A DNA stretch of 64,000 bases from Edaphobacter bradus (GTDB lineage Bacteria > Acidobacteriota > Terriglobia > Terriglobales > Acidobacteriaceae). Position numbers and translations under genes: made by a program. Below are positions 10,030-18,759 of this stretch, one piece after another. The stretch spans positions 372,001 to 436,000 of the forward strand of contig NZ_JAGSYF010000002.1 of assembly GCF_025685645.1 (NCBI RefSeq), in the 5' to 3' direction. The notes beneath the pieces were generated by a model, which was not told the origin of the DNA, ran no database searches, and saw only the letters and a list, made by a program, of their open reading frames with translations. Positions within the stretch are counted from its first letter, which is position 1. Each line of letters starts with the position of its first letter.

Positions 10030-10586
10030 CTCATGGGCGCCAGTTCCTGGCGTAGCCATGCTCGAGCCATGGTCCAGTCACGCTTGACCGTGCGCTCGGA
10101 GACGCCAAGCTGCAGCGCGATCTCTTCAAACGTCAGGCCTGCGAAGAAGTGCAATTCGAGGATCCGCGCCTGCCTCGGGTCAAACTCCGCAAGGCGCGTC
10201 AGCGCCTCGTCGACCGCGAGCACATCGACTCCGGACCGCCCTGCAACCTCGAGGTTCTCGTCGAAGGTAATCTGTACGGCACCGCCTCCGCGCTTATCTG
10301 CGCGGTGCGCCCTGGCGTGATCGACGAGGATGTGTCGCATGACGTGCGCCGCCATTCCGAGCAACTTTGCCCGGTCCTTACACACCGAGTCGTAACAGTC
10401 GGCCAACCGCAGATAGGCCTCATTGACCAGCGCGGTGGGCTGCAGCGTATGACCTCCGCGCTCGTAGTGCATCTTGCGCACAGCCAGCCTGTGCAGTTCC
10501 TGATAGAGCGTCGTAGAGAGGGCCGCTTCCCGCGGTGAGGGGGGAGATGGCTGTGATTTCGGCGAATCGTCCAGTCGGGCACTCAT
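10026..10586 (-). CDS. ECF-type RNA polymerase sigma factor (TIGR02999-like)
   Basis: A 186-residue sigma-70 family protein. Region 2 is at about residues 25-95 (YQELHRLAVRKM, PTALVNEAYLRL, MRHILVDHARA) and region 4 at about 120-180 (EALTRLAEFDPRQ, ELHFFAGLTFEEIALQLG, VSERTVKRDW). This is the layout of the ECF sigma factors that Acidobacteria and Planctomycetes pair with Ser/Thr kinases. No anti-sigma factor gene is adjacent; instead the stop codon overlaps the start of a membrane Ser/Thr kinase. I infer that activity is set by the kinase and that the sigma factor directs RNA polymerase to an unknown regulon. Confidence 0.92.
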   Translation of the reverse strand: MSARLDDSPKSQPSPPSPREAALSTTLYQELHRLAVRKMHYERGGHTLQPTALVNEAYLRLADCYDSVCKDRAKLLGMAAHVMRHILVDHARAHRADKRGGGAVQITFDENLEVAGRSGVDVLAVDEALTRLAEFDPRQARILELHFFAGLTFEEIALQLGVSERTVKRDWTMARAWLRQELAPMR

Positions 10587-10677
10587 GATCGCCTCGCAAA
10601 GGGGCCCGGTGCAGGAAGTATAGCCCCAAGCGGCCCGTGCTATCTCTCAACGTCACGGGCAATGTCCAGCGAAACTC

Positions 10678-11271
10678 CTACGGCTGCCCAGGAACTGCGA
10701 ATTTGCCCCATATGGGTTGAGTATTTGCAGCCAAATCAGCAGCCTCAGAACCTAATGAGGCCGAAATACCCTGAGAAAGATTTGCGGACAGGCGTTGAGC
10801 GATCAAGCAAAACAACGTTAGGACCGACACGAGCACGATCCGCGGATACAGACCGCCCGCACGAAAGAGTTCAATAACCAGGATCAGGCTGGCAAGCACA
10901 AGCAGCGTTAACGACATAGCGCGATGGAATCGTTTCATGCCAAATTCCAATCCATCCAAATCCCTTCGCTCAATCTCGCGTCCATGATCTGAATCCGTGC
11001 AGGCCGCCTTGCTCCTACAGGTGTTACAGGCCGTCGCGGGCGCACGGTAAATGACGACTCCCTTTGCCGAATCGGAGAAGACCGGGAAGAGGTGCTGGTC
11101 CTGAGGGCAGATCCAGATGTCCCGGTCAGCGTGATAAGTAAATCCGACAGTGCTGGCTCCCACAGATCGCCGGTGAGCATGGCGGGCTGCCCATTCCAGA
11201 AGAAGTGCGATGAACGCAAGGGAGACAGCATATCCGAGCATAAGAATAAATTCGAGAGATACGCCTGACAT
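10678..11271 (-). CDS. Membrane protein with a transposase-like Cys/His cluster, downstream of a norB remnant
   Basis: A 197-residue protein with an N-terminal membrane helix (residues 7-25), a soluble part, and two C-terminal membrane helices (about 118-137 and 142-160). The soluble part has a probable metal site, Cys55-x4-His60 then Cys82-x2-Cys85-x5-Cys91. Its pattern (CPQDQHL, IYRAPATACNTCRSKAACT, HGREIER) closely resembles the zinc-binding stretch of IS1182-type DDE transposases, but there is no DDE core and the flanks are membrane helices. It starts 3 bp after the stop of a truncated nitric-oxide-reductase gene, so the two were probably one operon. A role in assembling or serving that reductase is possible; the function is unknown. 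Confidence 0.7.
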   Translation of the reverse strand: MSGVSLEFILMLGYAVSLAFIALLLEWAARHAHRRSVGASTVGFTYHADRDIWICPQDQHLFPVFSDSAKGVVIYRAPATACNTCRSKAACTDSDHGREIERRDLDGLEFGMKRFHRAMSLTLLVLASLILVIELFRAGGLYPRIVLVSVLTLFCLIAQRLSANLSQGISASLGSEAADLAANTQPIWGKFAVPGQP

Positions 11272-11274
11272 AAC

Positions 11275-11655
11275 TCAACGCTCCTTGGCCTCCGCCACGA
11301 CGTCGGTGAAGAGTATCTCTTTAGGCTCTTCCGTTGGAGGAGCTGGTCGCATATGACGAATCCCGAGGAAGGATATGTAGAGTATCGGCAGCGCTCCTCC
11401 AAGAATGAAGACAAAGTCGCCCGGCATTCGCAGCCACTCCAGCACGGAGTTGGTGCGGCTGCCGATGTAGTTCAGCGTCCGGGCGTCATAGTAGCTCACG
11501 CTGATCGAGTGATAAAGCTGCAGGATACCCAGAGGGAAGAGTGTCGCGAAGACCATCCATGCCAGACCGAGATTCAGTGACCAGAACCCTATGCGTGCAG
11601 CCCTGTCTGACCAATACTTCTGCGGGATGATGTAGCGCAGGCAGAACAGCGCCCG
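11275..11655 (-). pseudogene. norB: 3' remnant of a quinol/cytochrome nitric-oxide-reductase (norB) gene
   Basis: About 125 codons match the C-terminal end of NorB-type haem-copper oxidases: ALFCLRYIIPQKYWSDRAA, then FWSLNLGLAWMVFATLFPLG, LQLYHSISVSYYDAR and VLEWLRMPGDFVFILGGAL. Full-length enzymes are some 450-760 residues; here the helices carrying the haem and non-haem iron ligands are absent. The open frame continues upstream only into the 3' end of the neighbouring gene, and similarity ends near 11655, so the deletion junction is at about 11655-11672. The last 93 codons could be translated from an ATG at 11556, but the product could not be a reductase. It was probably co-transcribed with the membrane protein gene that follows it. 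Confidence 0.75.
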
Positions 11656-11669
11656 TGCGAGGCGGGCCT

Positions 11670-12962
11670 CTACCAGAAGTAGGTAGCTTCGATCTTGGGA
11701 GTTCCCGGCTCGCCGTCGATGATCTGCGTGCTCAGCACGATTTCCATGTTCTGCTTCTTTCCGGCGAGCAGCGCTGCACGGGCGAGCTGCGCCTGGTCGT
11801 CAGGATCGGTGAGGAACTCGCCGGCGACGATCGTGCCGCCCCGGCCGATGCCTGCGACGACAATCGACAGCTTACCCGTGGTGCCATCCTCGAACCGGGC
11901 GACTATTGCGTAGTCGCGATAGTTGTTGGTCGACATCTGCTCGGTACGATTCACGACCCAGCGCGGTTGGGATGGCGCGCTGTTGTCGACAATGCCGAAG
12001 GTCGTCATCTCAGGATTGTTGTAAAAGCGGTAGCGCAGTGACCGGGTCAGGCGCAGGGTCCAGGCATTGTCGAAGGCGCCGATGAAAACGTTCGGTCCGT
12101 TGCGCAGATCCGTGAGGTTGGTGCTACCTTCGCCCCGAAGGCTGTACTTCTTCCCGTTGGACTGGAGCAGGCCGGCAATCTTGACGATGGGGCGGAGATC
12201 ATCGATCACAAGCGCCGTGAGGTTGTCCTTGAGCAACACCTGGTGGGACGGATTGAGGGCATCACGAAGCGCGATTGCGGAGTATTGGCTTTGATCAGCT
12301 ACACAGAAAAGGACCGGGTCGCTGGTGTGCAGCACAGGCGACCAGAACGAACCGGCCGTGGAGGGCTGGGTGACCTTCCACAAAGCCGCGGCGATAAGCA
12401 GGATTCCGAGAGCGACGGCCGTGGCGATGCTCAGGTTGCGCCAGATCGGACGTGATGACTGCCCCACGTGCCCGTGGGAGCCAACGGCGGAGTCCTCAGG
12501 TTCAGTGACAGGATTCGCGGCGGTGGGCATCTCTTCCCTGGCGGTCTGCGGCCAGCCGAACTGCGGGATGTAGGAACCTGGCGGGAGCGAGATGCGCAGC
12601 TCGGCGTCGTGTCCCGGTTCCTGATAGTACTGGGCGATTCGTTTGCGGATCTCAGCCGCCGTCACACGCACGATCGGGTCTAAGGCTGTGTCGTAGTCTG
12701 ACGCCCGGCCAAAGATCTCGATGCCGAGAGTTCGCTCCTTTAGGAGATCGGTCTGGCCCGAGAGTGTGCGCTCGATGATGTAACGCAGGAAGGAGGGAAA
12801 GCGGCGGCTGTGGCTGAAGTGGGGATTGGCCAGCAACCGCTCCAGTTGGTCCTGGATGGCGGTCTTCTCCTCTTTACTCAGCGTCGAATGAGCGCCTACT
12901 ACTGTCTCGAGCAACTGGCCCTCCAGAAGTTGGAGAATTATACAGCCTCGCAAATCATTCAT
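11670..12962 (-). CDS. Membrane-spanning putative regulator divergent from the Oar/GH31 cluster
   Basis: About 430 residues if it starts at 12962; the start is uncertain because no strong ribosome binding site is visible and the frame is open up to 13100. The N-terminal 100 residues contain a conserved block (HFSHSRRFPSFLRYIIERTL, KERTLGIEIFGR, LDPIVRVTAAEIRKRIAQYY) that also occurs at the N terminus of several TPR/adenylate-cyclase-like proteins and looks winged-helix-like. A membrane helix follows (ATAVALGILLIAAALWKV). The C-terminal 230 residues, probably periplasmic, resemble no catalytic family I know. This ToxR/CadC-like arrangement suggests a one-component regulator. It is transcribed away from the receptor-TPR-GH31 genes, the likely targets. 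Confidence 0.7.
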   Translation of the reverse strand: MNDLRGCIILQLLEGQLLETVVGAHSTLSKEEKTAIQDQLERLLANPHFSHSRRFPSFLRYIIERTLSGQTDLLKERTLGIEIFGRASDYDTALDPIVRVTAAEIRKRIAQYYQEPGHDAELRISLPPGSYIPQFGWPQTAREEMPTAANPVTEPEDSAVGSHGHVGQSSRPIWRNLSIATAVALGILLIAAALWKVTQPSTAGSFWSPVLHTSDPVLFCVADQSQYSAIALRDALNPSHQVLLKDNLTALVIDDLRPIVKIAGLLQSNGKKYSLRGEGSTNLTDLRNGPNVFIGAFDNAWTLRLTRSLRYRFYNNPEMTTFGIVDNSAPSQPRWVVNRTEQMSTNNYRDYAIVARFEDGTTGKLSIVVAGIGRGGTIVAGEFLTDPDDQAQLARAALLAGKKQNMEIVLSTQIIDGEPGTPKIEATYFW

Positions 12963-13138
12963 GGAGTTGGGGTTTTGAAGAAACTTTTCATGTAAAGAAC
13001 GTATAGCTTGCCGCAAAGACCTTGTTTGGCTCCTCCGTGCGTAGCTATAGCTCCTCCCAAGTAAAAAACTTTGAGTTCTTTGTCCGCGTCCCGCTCGCAA
13101 GCGGTGAGAGCAGATATGGATTCAATCCTGGAGAGGCC
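12963..13138. promoter_or_regulatory. Divergent promoter region between the putative regulator and the Oar receptor
   Basis: This 176-bp stretch separates the two divergently transcribed genes and must hold both promoters. It is clearly AT-richer than the genes. I could not find a convincing pair of promoter boxes or a strong palindrome. A GGAGAGG ribosome binding site at about 13130 decides the receptor start at 13139. Confidence 0.5.
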
Positions 13139-16100
13139 ATGCTGACACGACGAAGATTAGATTGGAGTCGATTCCTGACTCTGTTTGCGCTGCTGGGGCT
13201 AGGGGTTGCGGCGATGGATGCGCAACTGGCGGTCACAACGGCGACACTTTCCGGCACGGTCACCGATCCGAGCGGAGCGATCATCCCGCAGGCCACTGTG
13301 AAGATGTCGAGCGTAGAAGAGGGCATCGCTCGGAAGCTGACAACTGACGCGGGCGGGCACTACTCGTTCACGCAGCTTCCGCCGGCAACCTACGCTCTTG
13401 AGGTCCAGGCGCAGGGGTTCAAGGTATATAAACAGCCGGGAATTGTGCTCGACGCAGCGCAGTCGGCGAGCCAGAATGTTGCCCTTACGATAGGTTCGGT
13501 CAGCGAGGAGATTGTGGTCAGCGAGCAGGCTTCGCTTCTGAATACCCAGAATGCGAATCTGTCGGCGGACATTCCGGGCAAAGAGGTGGTGGAGCTTCCT
13601 CTGAACCTCAGGAATGTGTATGGCCTTGCCACGCTGAACTCTTCGGTCAACAACACGTCGGAGAGCCAGATGCTGCTGGGCGGCGGCGGCCCGAGCACAG
13701 GCGATGCCGACCAGGACATCTCATTTCTGAACTTTGCCGGCGGGTTCTTCGGAACGTCGGCCTATCTGCTGGACGGCGCATGGGACACGGACCCCGAGTG
13801 GGGCGCGGTCGATTATGTTCCGTCGGTGGACTCCGTGCAGGAGTTCAAGGTCCAGAACAACTCGTTCACGGCGCAGTATGGCTGGAGCACGGGCAATGTC
13901 GTCAACGTCGTCACCAAGTCGGGGACCAATGCCTTCCACGGCGACGTCTATGGCTTCTATCGCAACTCCACGCTCGATGCCAACCTGTGGTTCAACAACC
14001 ACAACCACCTCGCCCGTTCAGACTTCAACCGCAATCAGCTGGGATTTTCGGCGGGTGGACCGCTGTATATTCCGAAGCTGTACAAGCAGCGTGAGAAGAC
14101 CTTCATCTTCGGGCTCTATGAGCACCTCAGCCTGTCTACCCCCGCCAACAGCACCTTCACGGTTCCCAATGCGAACTTCCTCGCGGGACACTTCGCTGAG
14201 CTTCTGGGGCCGCAACAGGGTGTCGATGCTCTAGGCCGTCCTATCTACTTCGGTCAGATCTACGATCCGCGCAGCACCCGTGCCATTACGGCAGGTCAGG
14301 TCGATCCTAAGACCGGGCTGATTGCCACCAGATCGGGTTATATTCGTGATCCCATCCAGAACAACGACATCACTACACTCGGCCCGATGGATCCCACTGG
14401 GGTCAAGTTGGCCAGCTACTATCCCAAGGCGACAGGCCCCGGAATCACCAATAACCTCGTCGCGACCGGAACTAACCCTGCCCACTCGAACGAGTACACG
14501 ATCCGGTTGGATCACAACATTAATGATGCGTCCCGTCTCTACTTCCGCTATTCCTACAAGGAGGAGTTCAAGACCGGAACGCCCAACTACTGGGGCTCCA
14601 GCAACCCGGCAGGCCCCGGCAACGCCAGGCCGAACAACCGCTATAACCTCGCGGCCGGGTACAGTCAGATCTTCAGCCCGACCTTCACCATGAACCTTAT
14701 GTCGGGTGTTGAGGTCTGGCATGAGACTTCGACGAATCAGTCCAGAGGGTTCAAGCCATCGAGTCTCGGCCTTCCGACCTATCTTGATCAAAACAGCCCG
14801 GAGTTCCCAATCGTCACTATCGGCGGCCAATCCCCTCTCGGTCCGTTGACCAATGAGACGGTGACCAATCATGGCCCCATCGGAAGCGTCGCACTCGACT
14901 TCATCAAGACGCATAGACGTCACACGCTGAACTTCGGCTTCATGTTCGTCGAGCAGGAGGACGATCAGGCCAACTACTTCCAGTCCAACCTCGCGTCCAA
15001 CGGAAGATTCACCACCGGCCCCGATCCGAACGCGGCTACTGGCTTCACAACCGGAAACGGGTTGGCTCAGCTCTTGCTCGGCGTTGTAGATGGCGGCGCG
15101 ACCGGAACGACCTATAACCCCGCCGTTGCCATCCACTACTTCGGAGGGTATCTGCAGGACGACTGGAACCCGATTCCGAAGCTCACGCTGAACCTTGGAC
15201 TTCGCTACGAGATCCAGACCGCGCCCACCTATCGGCACAACGTGGCGTCGGTCTTCAACCCCAACGTGCCCAACCCGATTGGCACGGCGCTCGGAAAAAC
15301 GCTTCCTGGTGCGCTGCAGTTTCTTTCAGACAAGCAGCGTGCCTCCTACGACACCAACTTCAACAACTGGGCTCCTCGCGTAGGTTTCACCTATCAGGCG
15401 GCGCCGAACGTAGTAGTTCGTGGTGGATACGGCATCTTCTACCCGGCGTCGATCTCCTGCTGCTTCGATGCGAGTGCCTCCGGCTTTGCCAGCCAGACGA
15501 ACGTTCCCTTTACCCTCAATGCAATCAGCCCAAACCCTGCCGTTACACTAACCAACCCGTGGCCGAACGGCTTCATTCCAATCACCGGCAACGCGCTGGG
15601 CGAGATGCAGCAGGTCGGGTACGGAGTCGGCAGCAACTTCCGTCAGCGCGCCGCGAGCTATGTCCAGCAGTATCTGGTGGGCTTGCAGTGGAGCATCACG
15701 CCAAGCGACATGCTGGACATCAACTATATCGGCAACAAAGGCACACATATGCTGACGGCGAACATCAATCGCAGTCAGCTCAATCCCAGCTACCTTTCGA
15801 TGGGACAGGCGGCGCTCAACACCCTCGTCCCCAATCCGTTCTACGGTGCGATTGCACCTGGGAACAGCAGTTGCGCTCTCGACCAGCCTAAGGTCGTGCA
15901 GTCGCAATTGCTGCAACCCTATCCGCAGTTCTGTGGCGTCACCGAGAACGGAGCCAACATTGGCTTCTCGAACTACAACGCGCTGCAGATCAACTTCAAT
16001 CACCGCTTCAGCAAGGGTCTAACAGGGCTTGTCTCCTACACCTACTCCAAGTTCCTGGATAACGTGGAAGGCAATAACGCCTGGTCCTACTCTGGCAACT

Positions 16101-16732
16101 CTGGACCGGCAAACAACTACAACCTCGCCGCCGAGAAGAGCGTCGACGGCTCGGACATTCCTCACAACCTCGTTGCGAGTTATGTCTACGAGCTTCCGAT
16201 CGGCCGAGGCAAAGCCTTTGGCGGAGGCATGAGCCGTCTCGCCGACGCCGTTGTCGGCGGGTGGGAGATCTCGCAGATTGCCACATTCAAGCAGGGAATT
16301 CCGATCAGCGTCAGTGGTTCGGACATCGCCTCCTATGGTGGCAGTCCGAGACCAGATGTCATCGGCAACGTCCATGTAGCGCACCAATCGATCCACGAAT
16401 GGTTCAATACCGGGGCGTTCGCTTACGCTCCCTACGGGACATTCGGAACCGCGCCGCGCTTCTTCTCCTACCTTCGTGGCCCCGGCTATCAGAACTGGGA
16501 CACGGCGATTTTGAAGAACTGGCGGTTCCGCGAATCCATGCGCCTGCAGTTCCGTGCTGAGCTGTTCAACACGTTCAATCATCCGCAGTTCTATGCTCCT
16601 CAGTTCGGAGGCGAAACCTACACAGGCTGCGATCCGAATTCAGGCACACCAGGATGCGCATCGAGCCTCGGACAGATAACAAATGCATTCCCCGCTAGAA
16701 CCGTACAATTCGCAGGAAAGTTCTATTGGTGA
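13139..16732 (+). CDS. Oar-like TonB-dependent outer-membrane receptor
   Basis: A 1197-residue protein starting at 13139, supported by a GGAGAGG ribosome binding site and an N-terminal signal (FLTLFALLGLGVAAMDAQ). Residues 35-115 form a carboxypeptidase-regulatory-like domain (LSGTVTDPSGAIIPQATVK, GHYSFTQLPPATYALEV). The plug follows at about 130-300 (YLLDGAWDTDPEWGAVDY, VQEFKVQNNSFTAQYG, GNVVNVVTKSGTN). The rest is a beta-barrel, with HYFGGYLQDDW and LNLGLRYEIQT, ending in FAGKFYW. It probably imports large oligomers across the outer membrane with energy from TonB. It is the first gene of a cluster with a TPR protein and a GH31 alpha-glucosidase, which suggests an alpha-glucan or other alpha-glucoside as substrate. 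Confidence 0.92.
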   Translation: MLTRRRLDWSRFLTLFALLGLGVAAMDAQLAVTTATLSGTVTDPSGAIIPQATVKMSSVEEGIARKLTTDAGGHYSFTQLPPATYALEVQAQGFKVYKQPGIVLDAAQSASQNVALTIGSVSEEIVVSEQASLLNTQNANLSADIPGKEVVELPLNLRNVYGLATLNSSVNNTSESQMLLGGGGPSTGDADQDISFLNFAGGFFGTSAYLLDGAWDTDPEWGAVDYVPSVDSVQEFKVQNNSFTAQYGWSTGNVVNVVTKSGTNAFHGDVYGFYRNSTLDANLWFNNHNHLARSDFNRNQLGFSAGGPLYIPKLYKQREKTFIFGLYEHLSLSTPANSTFTVPNANFLAGHFAELLGPQQGVDALGRPIYFGQIYDPRSTRAITAGQVDPKTGLIATRSGYIRDPIQNNDITTLGPMDPTGVKLASYYPKATGPGITNNLVATGTNPAHSNEYTIRLDHNINDASRLYFRYSYKEEFKTGTPNYWGSSNPAGPGNARPNNRYNLAAGYSQIFSPTFTMNLMSGVEVWHETSTNQSRGFKPSSLGLPTYLDQNSPEFPIVTIGGQSPLGPLTNETVTNHGPIGSVALDFIKTHRRHTLNFGFMFVEQEDDQANYFQSNLASNGRFTTGPDPNAATGFTTGNGLAQLLLGVVDGGATGTTYNPAVAIHYFGGYLQDDWNPIPKLTLNLGLRYEIQTAPTYRHNVASVFNPNVPNPIGTALGKTLPGALQFLSDKQRASYDTNFNNWAPRVGFTYQAAPNVVVRGGYGIFYPASISCCFDASASGFASQTNVPFTLNAISPNPAVTLTNPWPNGFIPITGNALGEMQQVGYGVGSNFRQRAASYVQQYLVGLQWSITPSDMLDINYIGNKGTHMLTANINRSQLNPSYLSMGQAALNTLVPNPFYGAIAPGNSSCALDQPKVVQSQLLQPYPQFCGVTENGANIGFSNYNALQINFNHRFSKGLTGLVSYTYSKFLDNVEGNNAWSYSGNSGPANNYNLAAEKSVDGSDIPHNLVASYVYELPIGRGKAFGGGMSRLADAVVGGWEISQIATFKQGIPISVSGSDIASYGGSPRPDVIGNVHVAHQSIHEWFNTGAFAYAPYGTFGTAPRFFSYLRGPGYQNWDTAILKNWRFRESMRLQFRAELFNTFNHPQFYAPQFGGETYTGCDPNSGTPGCASSLGQITNAFPARTVQFAGKFYW

Positions 16733-18656
16733 TCGACGCTTGAGAATCTGTCTCAAACTAACCGTGCTGATTCTGCTGGCCGCCCAATCAGGACTCGGCC
16801 AGCAGAATCCGCAAACGACGCTGGAGTCGTTGCTGGCAACTGCGAAACAAGCGCAGGCCCGCAGCGACTATGCAGCGGCCGCAAATGCTTACAAGCAAGC
16901 CGTCGCGATTCGTCCGGAGGTTCCGGAGCTATGGGCAAACCTCGGACTTATGGAGCATGAGACGGGGAACTATGCGGACGCAATCCGGAGCTTTCAACAG
17001 GCGCGCAGGCTCAAGCCTCAGTTGTATGTCCCCACACTCTTTCTTGGTGTCGACTATGCCCGGACCGGAAAGGCAAAAGAAGCAGTCCCACTCCTGCTGG
17101 CGGCGGAAAAGATGAACGCTACCGATTCGCAGCCGTATCTCGCCCTGGGCCGCGCCTACGCTTCGCTGCAGGAGTATGGCGCGGCGGCGCAGGCGTTCGC
17201 GCACGTCACGCGCAGCGATCCTGCGCAGAGCCAGGCGTGGTTCTCGCTTGGGATGGCATACCTCCATCAGGTGGAGGCGGATGCGCGGACGATGACGGGG
17301 AAGGGTCAGAACTCCCCTTACGCGAAGGCGCTCTTTGCGGGCTCGCTCGCCAACCAGTCGCGCTATATAGAAGCGGCGGATCTGTATAAGAGCGTCCTCT
17401 CTTCAAGCGAGCAGCCTCCATGCATCCGTGGCGAGCTGGGCTTCGTTTATCTGAAGCAGCGTGACGTCTCAGGTGCCGCTCAACAGTTTTCGGCAGAGAG
17501 TGAGCCGGTGTGCTCTCTCGCGCTGCTAGGCCAAGCACGCCTCCGCGTCGATGCAGGCTCGAACGAAGAGGGGCTGAAGCTTCTCGCCCAGTTATGGGAC
17601 CGCGATCCTGGATTTCTCCAGGCGAATGTCTCCGCCTTTGCAGAGGGTATGGCGCAGGACCGCGGGTCCAGCTTCGCCTCGTTTCTCACGCGGCAGCATG
17701 GCTCGCATGAGCTTCCTGATGGCCTGTATGGATTGCTCACCGCGAACCTGCGCAGCCAATCTGCACAGATGCAGGCGGTACCAACTCGCGTGCGGGCTAC
17801 TTCTCCTTCACTTGCTGCGGCCGAAAAGGACTATGCCTCCGGACGATATAAGCGGTGCGCCGACCGAACGGCAAACAGCCTGGCAACGAAGAATCAGAGT
17901 GGGCTGCGCCTTCTTGCTGCGTGTTCATCTCTTACCGGAGACGAAGAGCTCTCCTCGAGAGCCAGCGGAGAGCTTCGCGCTCTGGCTCCGCAGTCGATGG
18001 AGGCCTTGTATTGGTCGATCAAGTCGAATGAGCGGCTTGCCTTTCAGGCGCTCGAACGGTACGAGCAGTTGGAGCCCAACTCCGAGAGAACGCACCTTCT
18101 CCTCGGCGATATCTTCGTCCAGCGTGAGCGCTACGGCGATGCGCGGGCAGAGTATCAGAAGGCGCTCGCGCTCTCTCCCGGTGATCCCGCCGCTCTTGCA
18201 GGACTCGCGTCAGCCGCTCTCCGCGATGGAAATGTCGATCAGGCGTTCGAGGCCGCGCAGAAGGCGCTCGAACGTGCGCCTGAAGATCCGGAGATCAATC
18301 TTCTGATGGCGGAGGCTCTTGTAGAGCGGCACGAACTGCCGGATGCCGAGCCGTTTCTGAAGAAAGGATTGAACGCGAAGCCGCAGATGCTTCCGCATGT
18401 TCACGCGCTTCTCGGCCGCGTGTACGCAGCGACTAGCCGGCCACAGGAAGCAATCAGCGAATTGAAGATAGGGCTCGAGAGTGACGACGATGGCAGCGTT
18501 CACTATCAGCTCGCACGCCTCTACCGTCAGGCCGGTGATGACAGGAATGCTGCGATCGCGATGGAGCAGATGAAGGCAATCCAGCAAAGGCGGCGGGAAG
18601 GCGCCGTGACCGCGCTCAAAGACTCGCACCCCTCCTCGCTGGATGACGAACCATAA
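16683..18656 (+). CDS. Exported tetratricopeptide-repeat protein
   Basis: A 657-residue protein if it starts at the ATG at 16683, which lies 50 bp inside the receptor gene. A TTG at 16740 would give a shorter N terminus beginning at the signal peptide (LRICLKLTVLILLAAQSGLGQ); neither has a strong ribosome binding site. The mature protein is almost entirely TPR helices (AAAANAYKQAVAIRPEVPELWANLG, with later units around residues 455-630 such as YGDARAEYQKALALSPGDPAALAGLA given here by position). TPR proteins act as scaffolds; here it is probably periplasmic and sits between a receptor and a GH31 enzyme. Its 3' end overlaps the longest possible frame of the GH31 gene. Confidence 0.8.
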   Translation: MHSPLEPYNSQESSIGDRRLRICLKLTVLILLAAQSGLGQQNPQTTLESLLATAKQAQARSDYAAAANAYKQAVAIRPEVPELWANLGLMEHETGNYADAIRSFQQARRLKPQLYVPTLFLGVDYARTGKAKEAVPLLLAAEKMNATDSQPYLALGRAYASLQEYGAAAQAFAHVTRSDPAQSQAWFSLGMAYLHQVEADARTMTGKGQNSPYAKALFAGSLANQSRYIEAADLYKSVLSSSEQPPCIRGELGFVYLKQRDVSGAAQQFSAESEPVCSLALLGQARLRVDAGSNEEGLKLLAQLWDRDPGFLQANVSAFAEGMAQDRGSSFASFLTRQHGSHELPDGLYGLLTANLRSQSAQMQAVPTRVRATSPSLAAAEKDYASGRYKRCADRTANSLATKNQSGLRLLAACSSLTGDEELSSRASGELRALAPQSMEALYWSIKSNERLAFQALERYEQLEPNSERTHLLLGDIFVQRERYGDARAEYQKALALSPGDPAALAGLASAALRDGNVDQAFEAAQKALERAPEDPEINLLMAEALVERHELPDAEPFLKKGLNAKPQMLPHVHALLGRVYAATSRPQEAISELKIGLESDDDGSVHYQLARLYRQAGDDRNAAIAMEQMKAIQQRRREGAVTALKDSHPSSLDDEP

Positions 18657-18759
18657 GGGCTCAATGAAGAAATCGAGTATCGATCTGGTGACGCACCACA
18701 AGCTCAACCCGAGTATTAAAAACTTCGAGACATTGAAAATCGAAAATTCAGGGACCGTG

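Noticed and set aside
10678..11271. Insertion-sequence transposase (IS1182 type)
   Set aside because: Only the Cys/His stretch fits; there is no DDE catalytic core, no inverted repeats, and the flanks are membrane helices.
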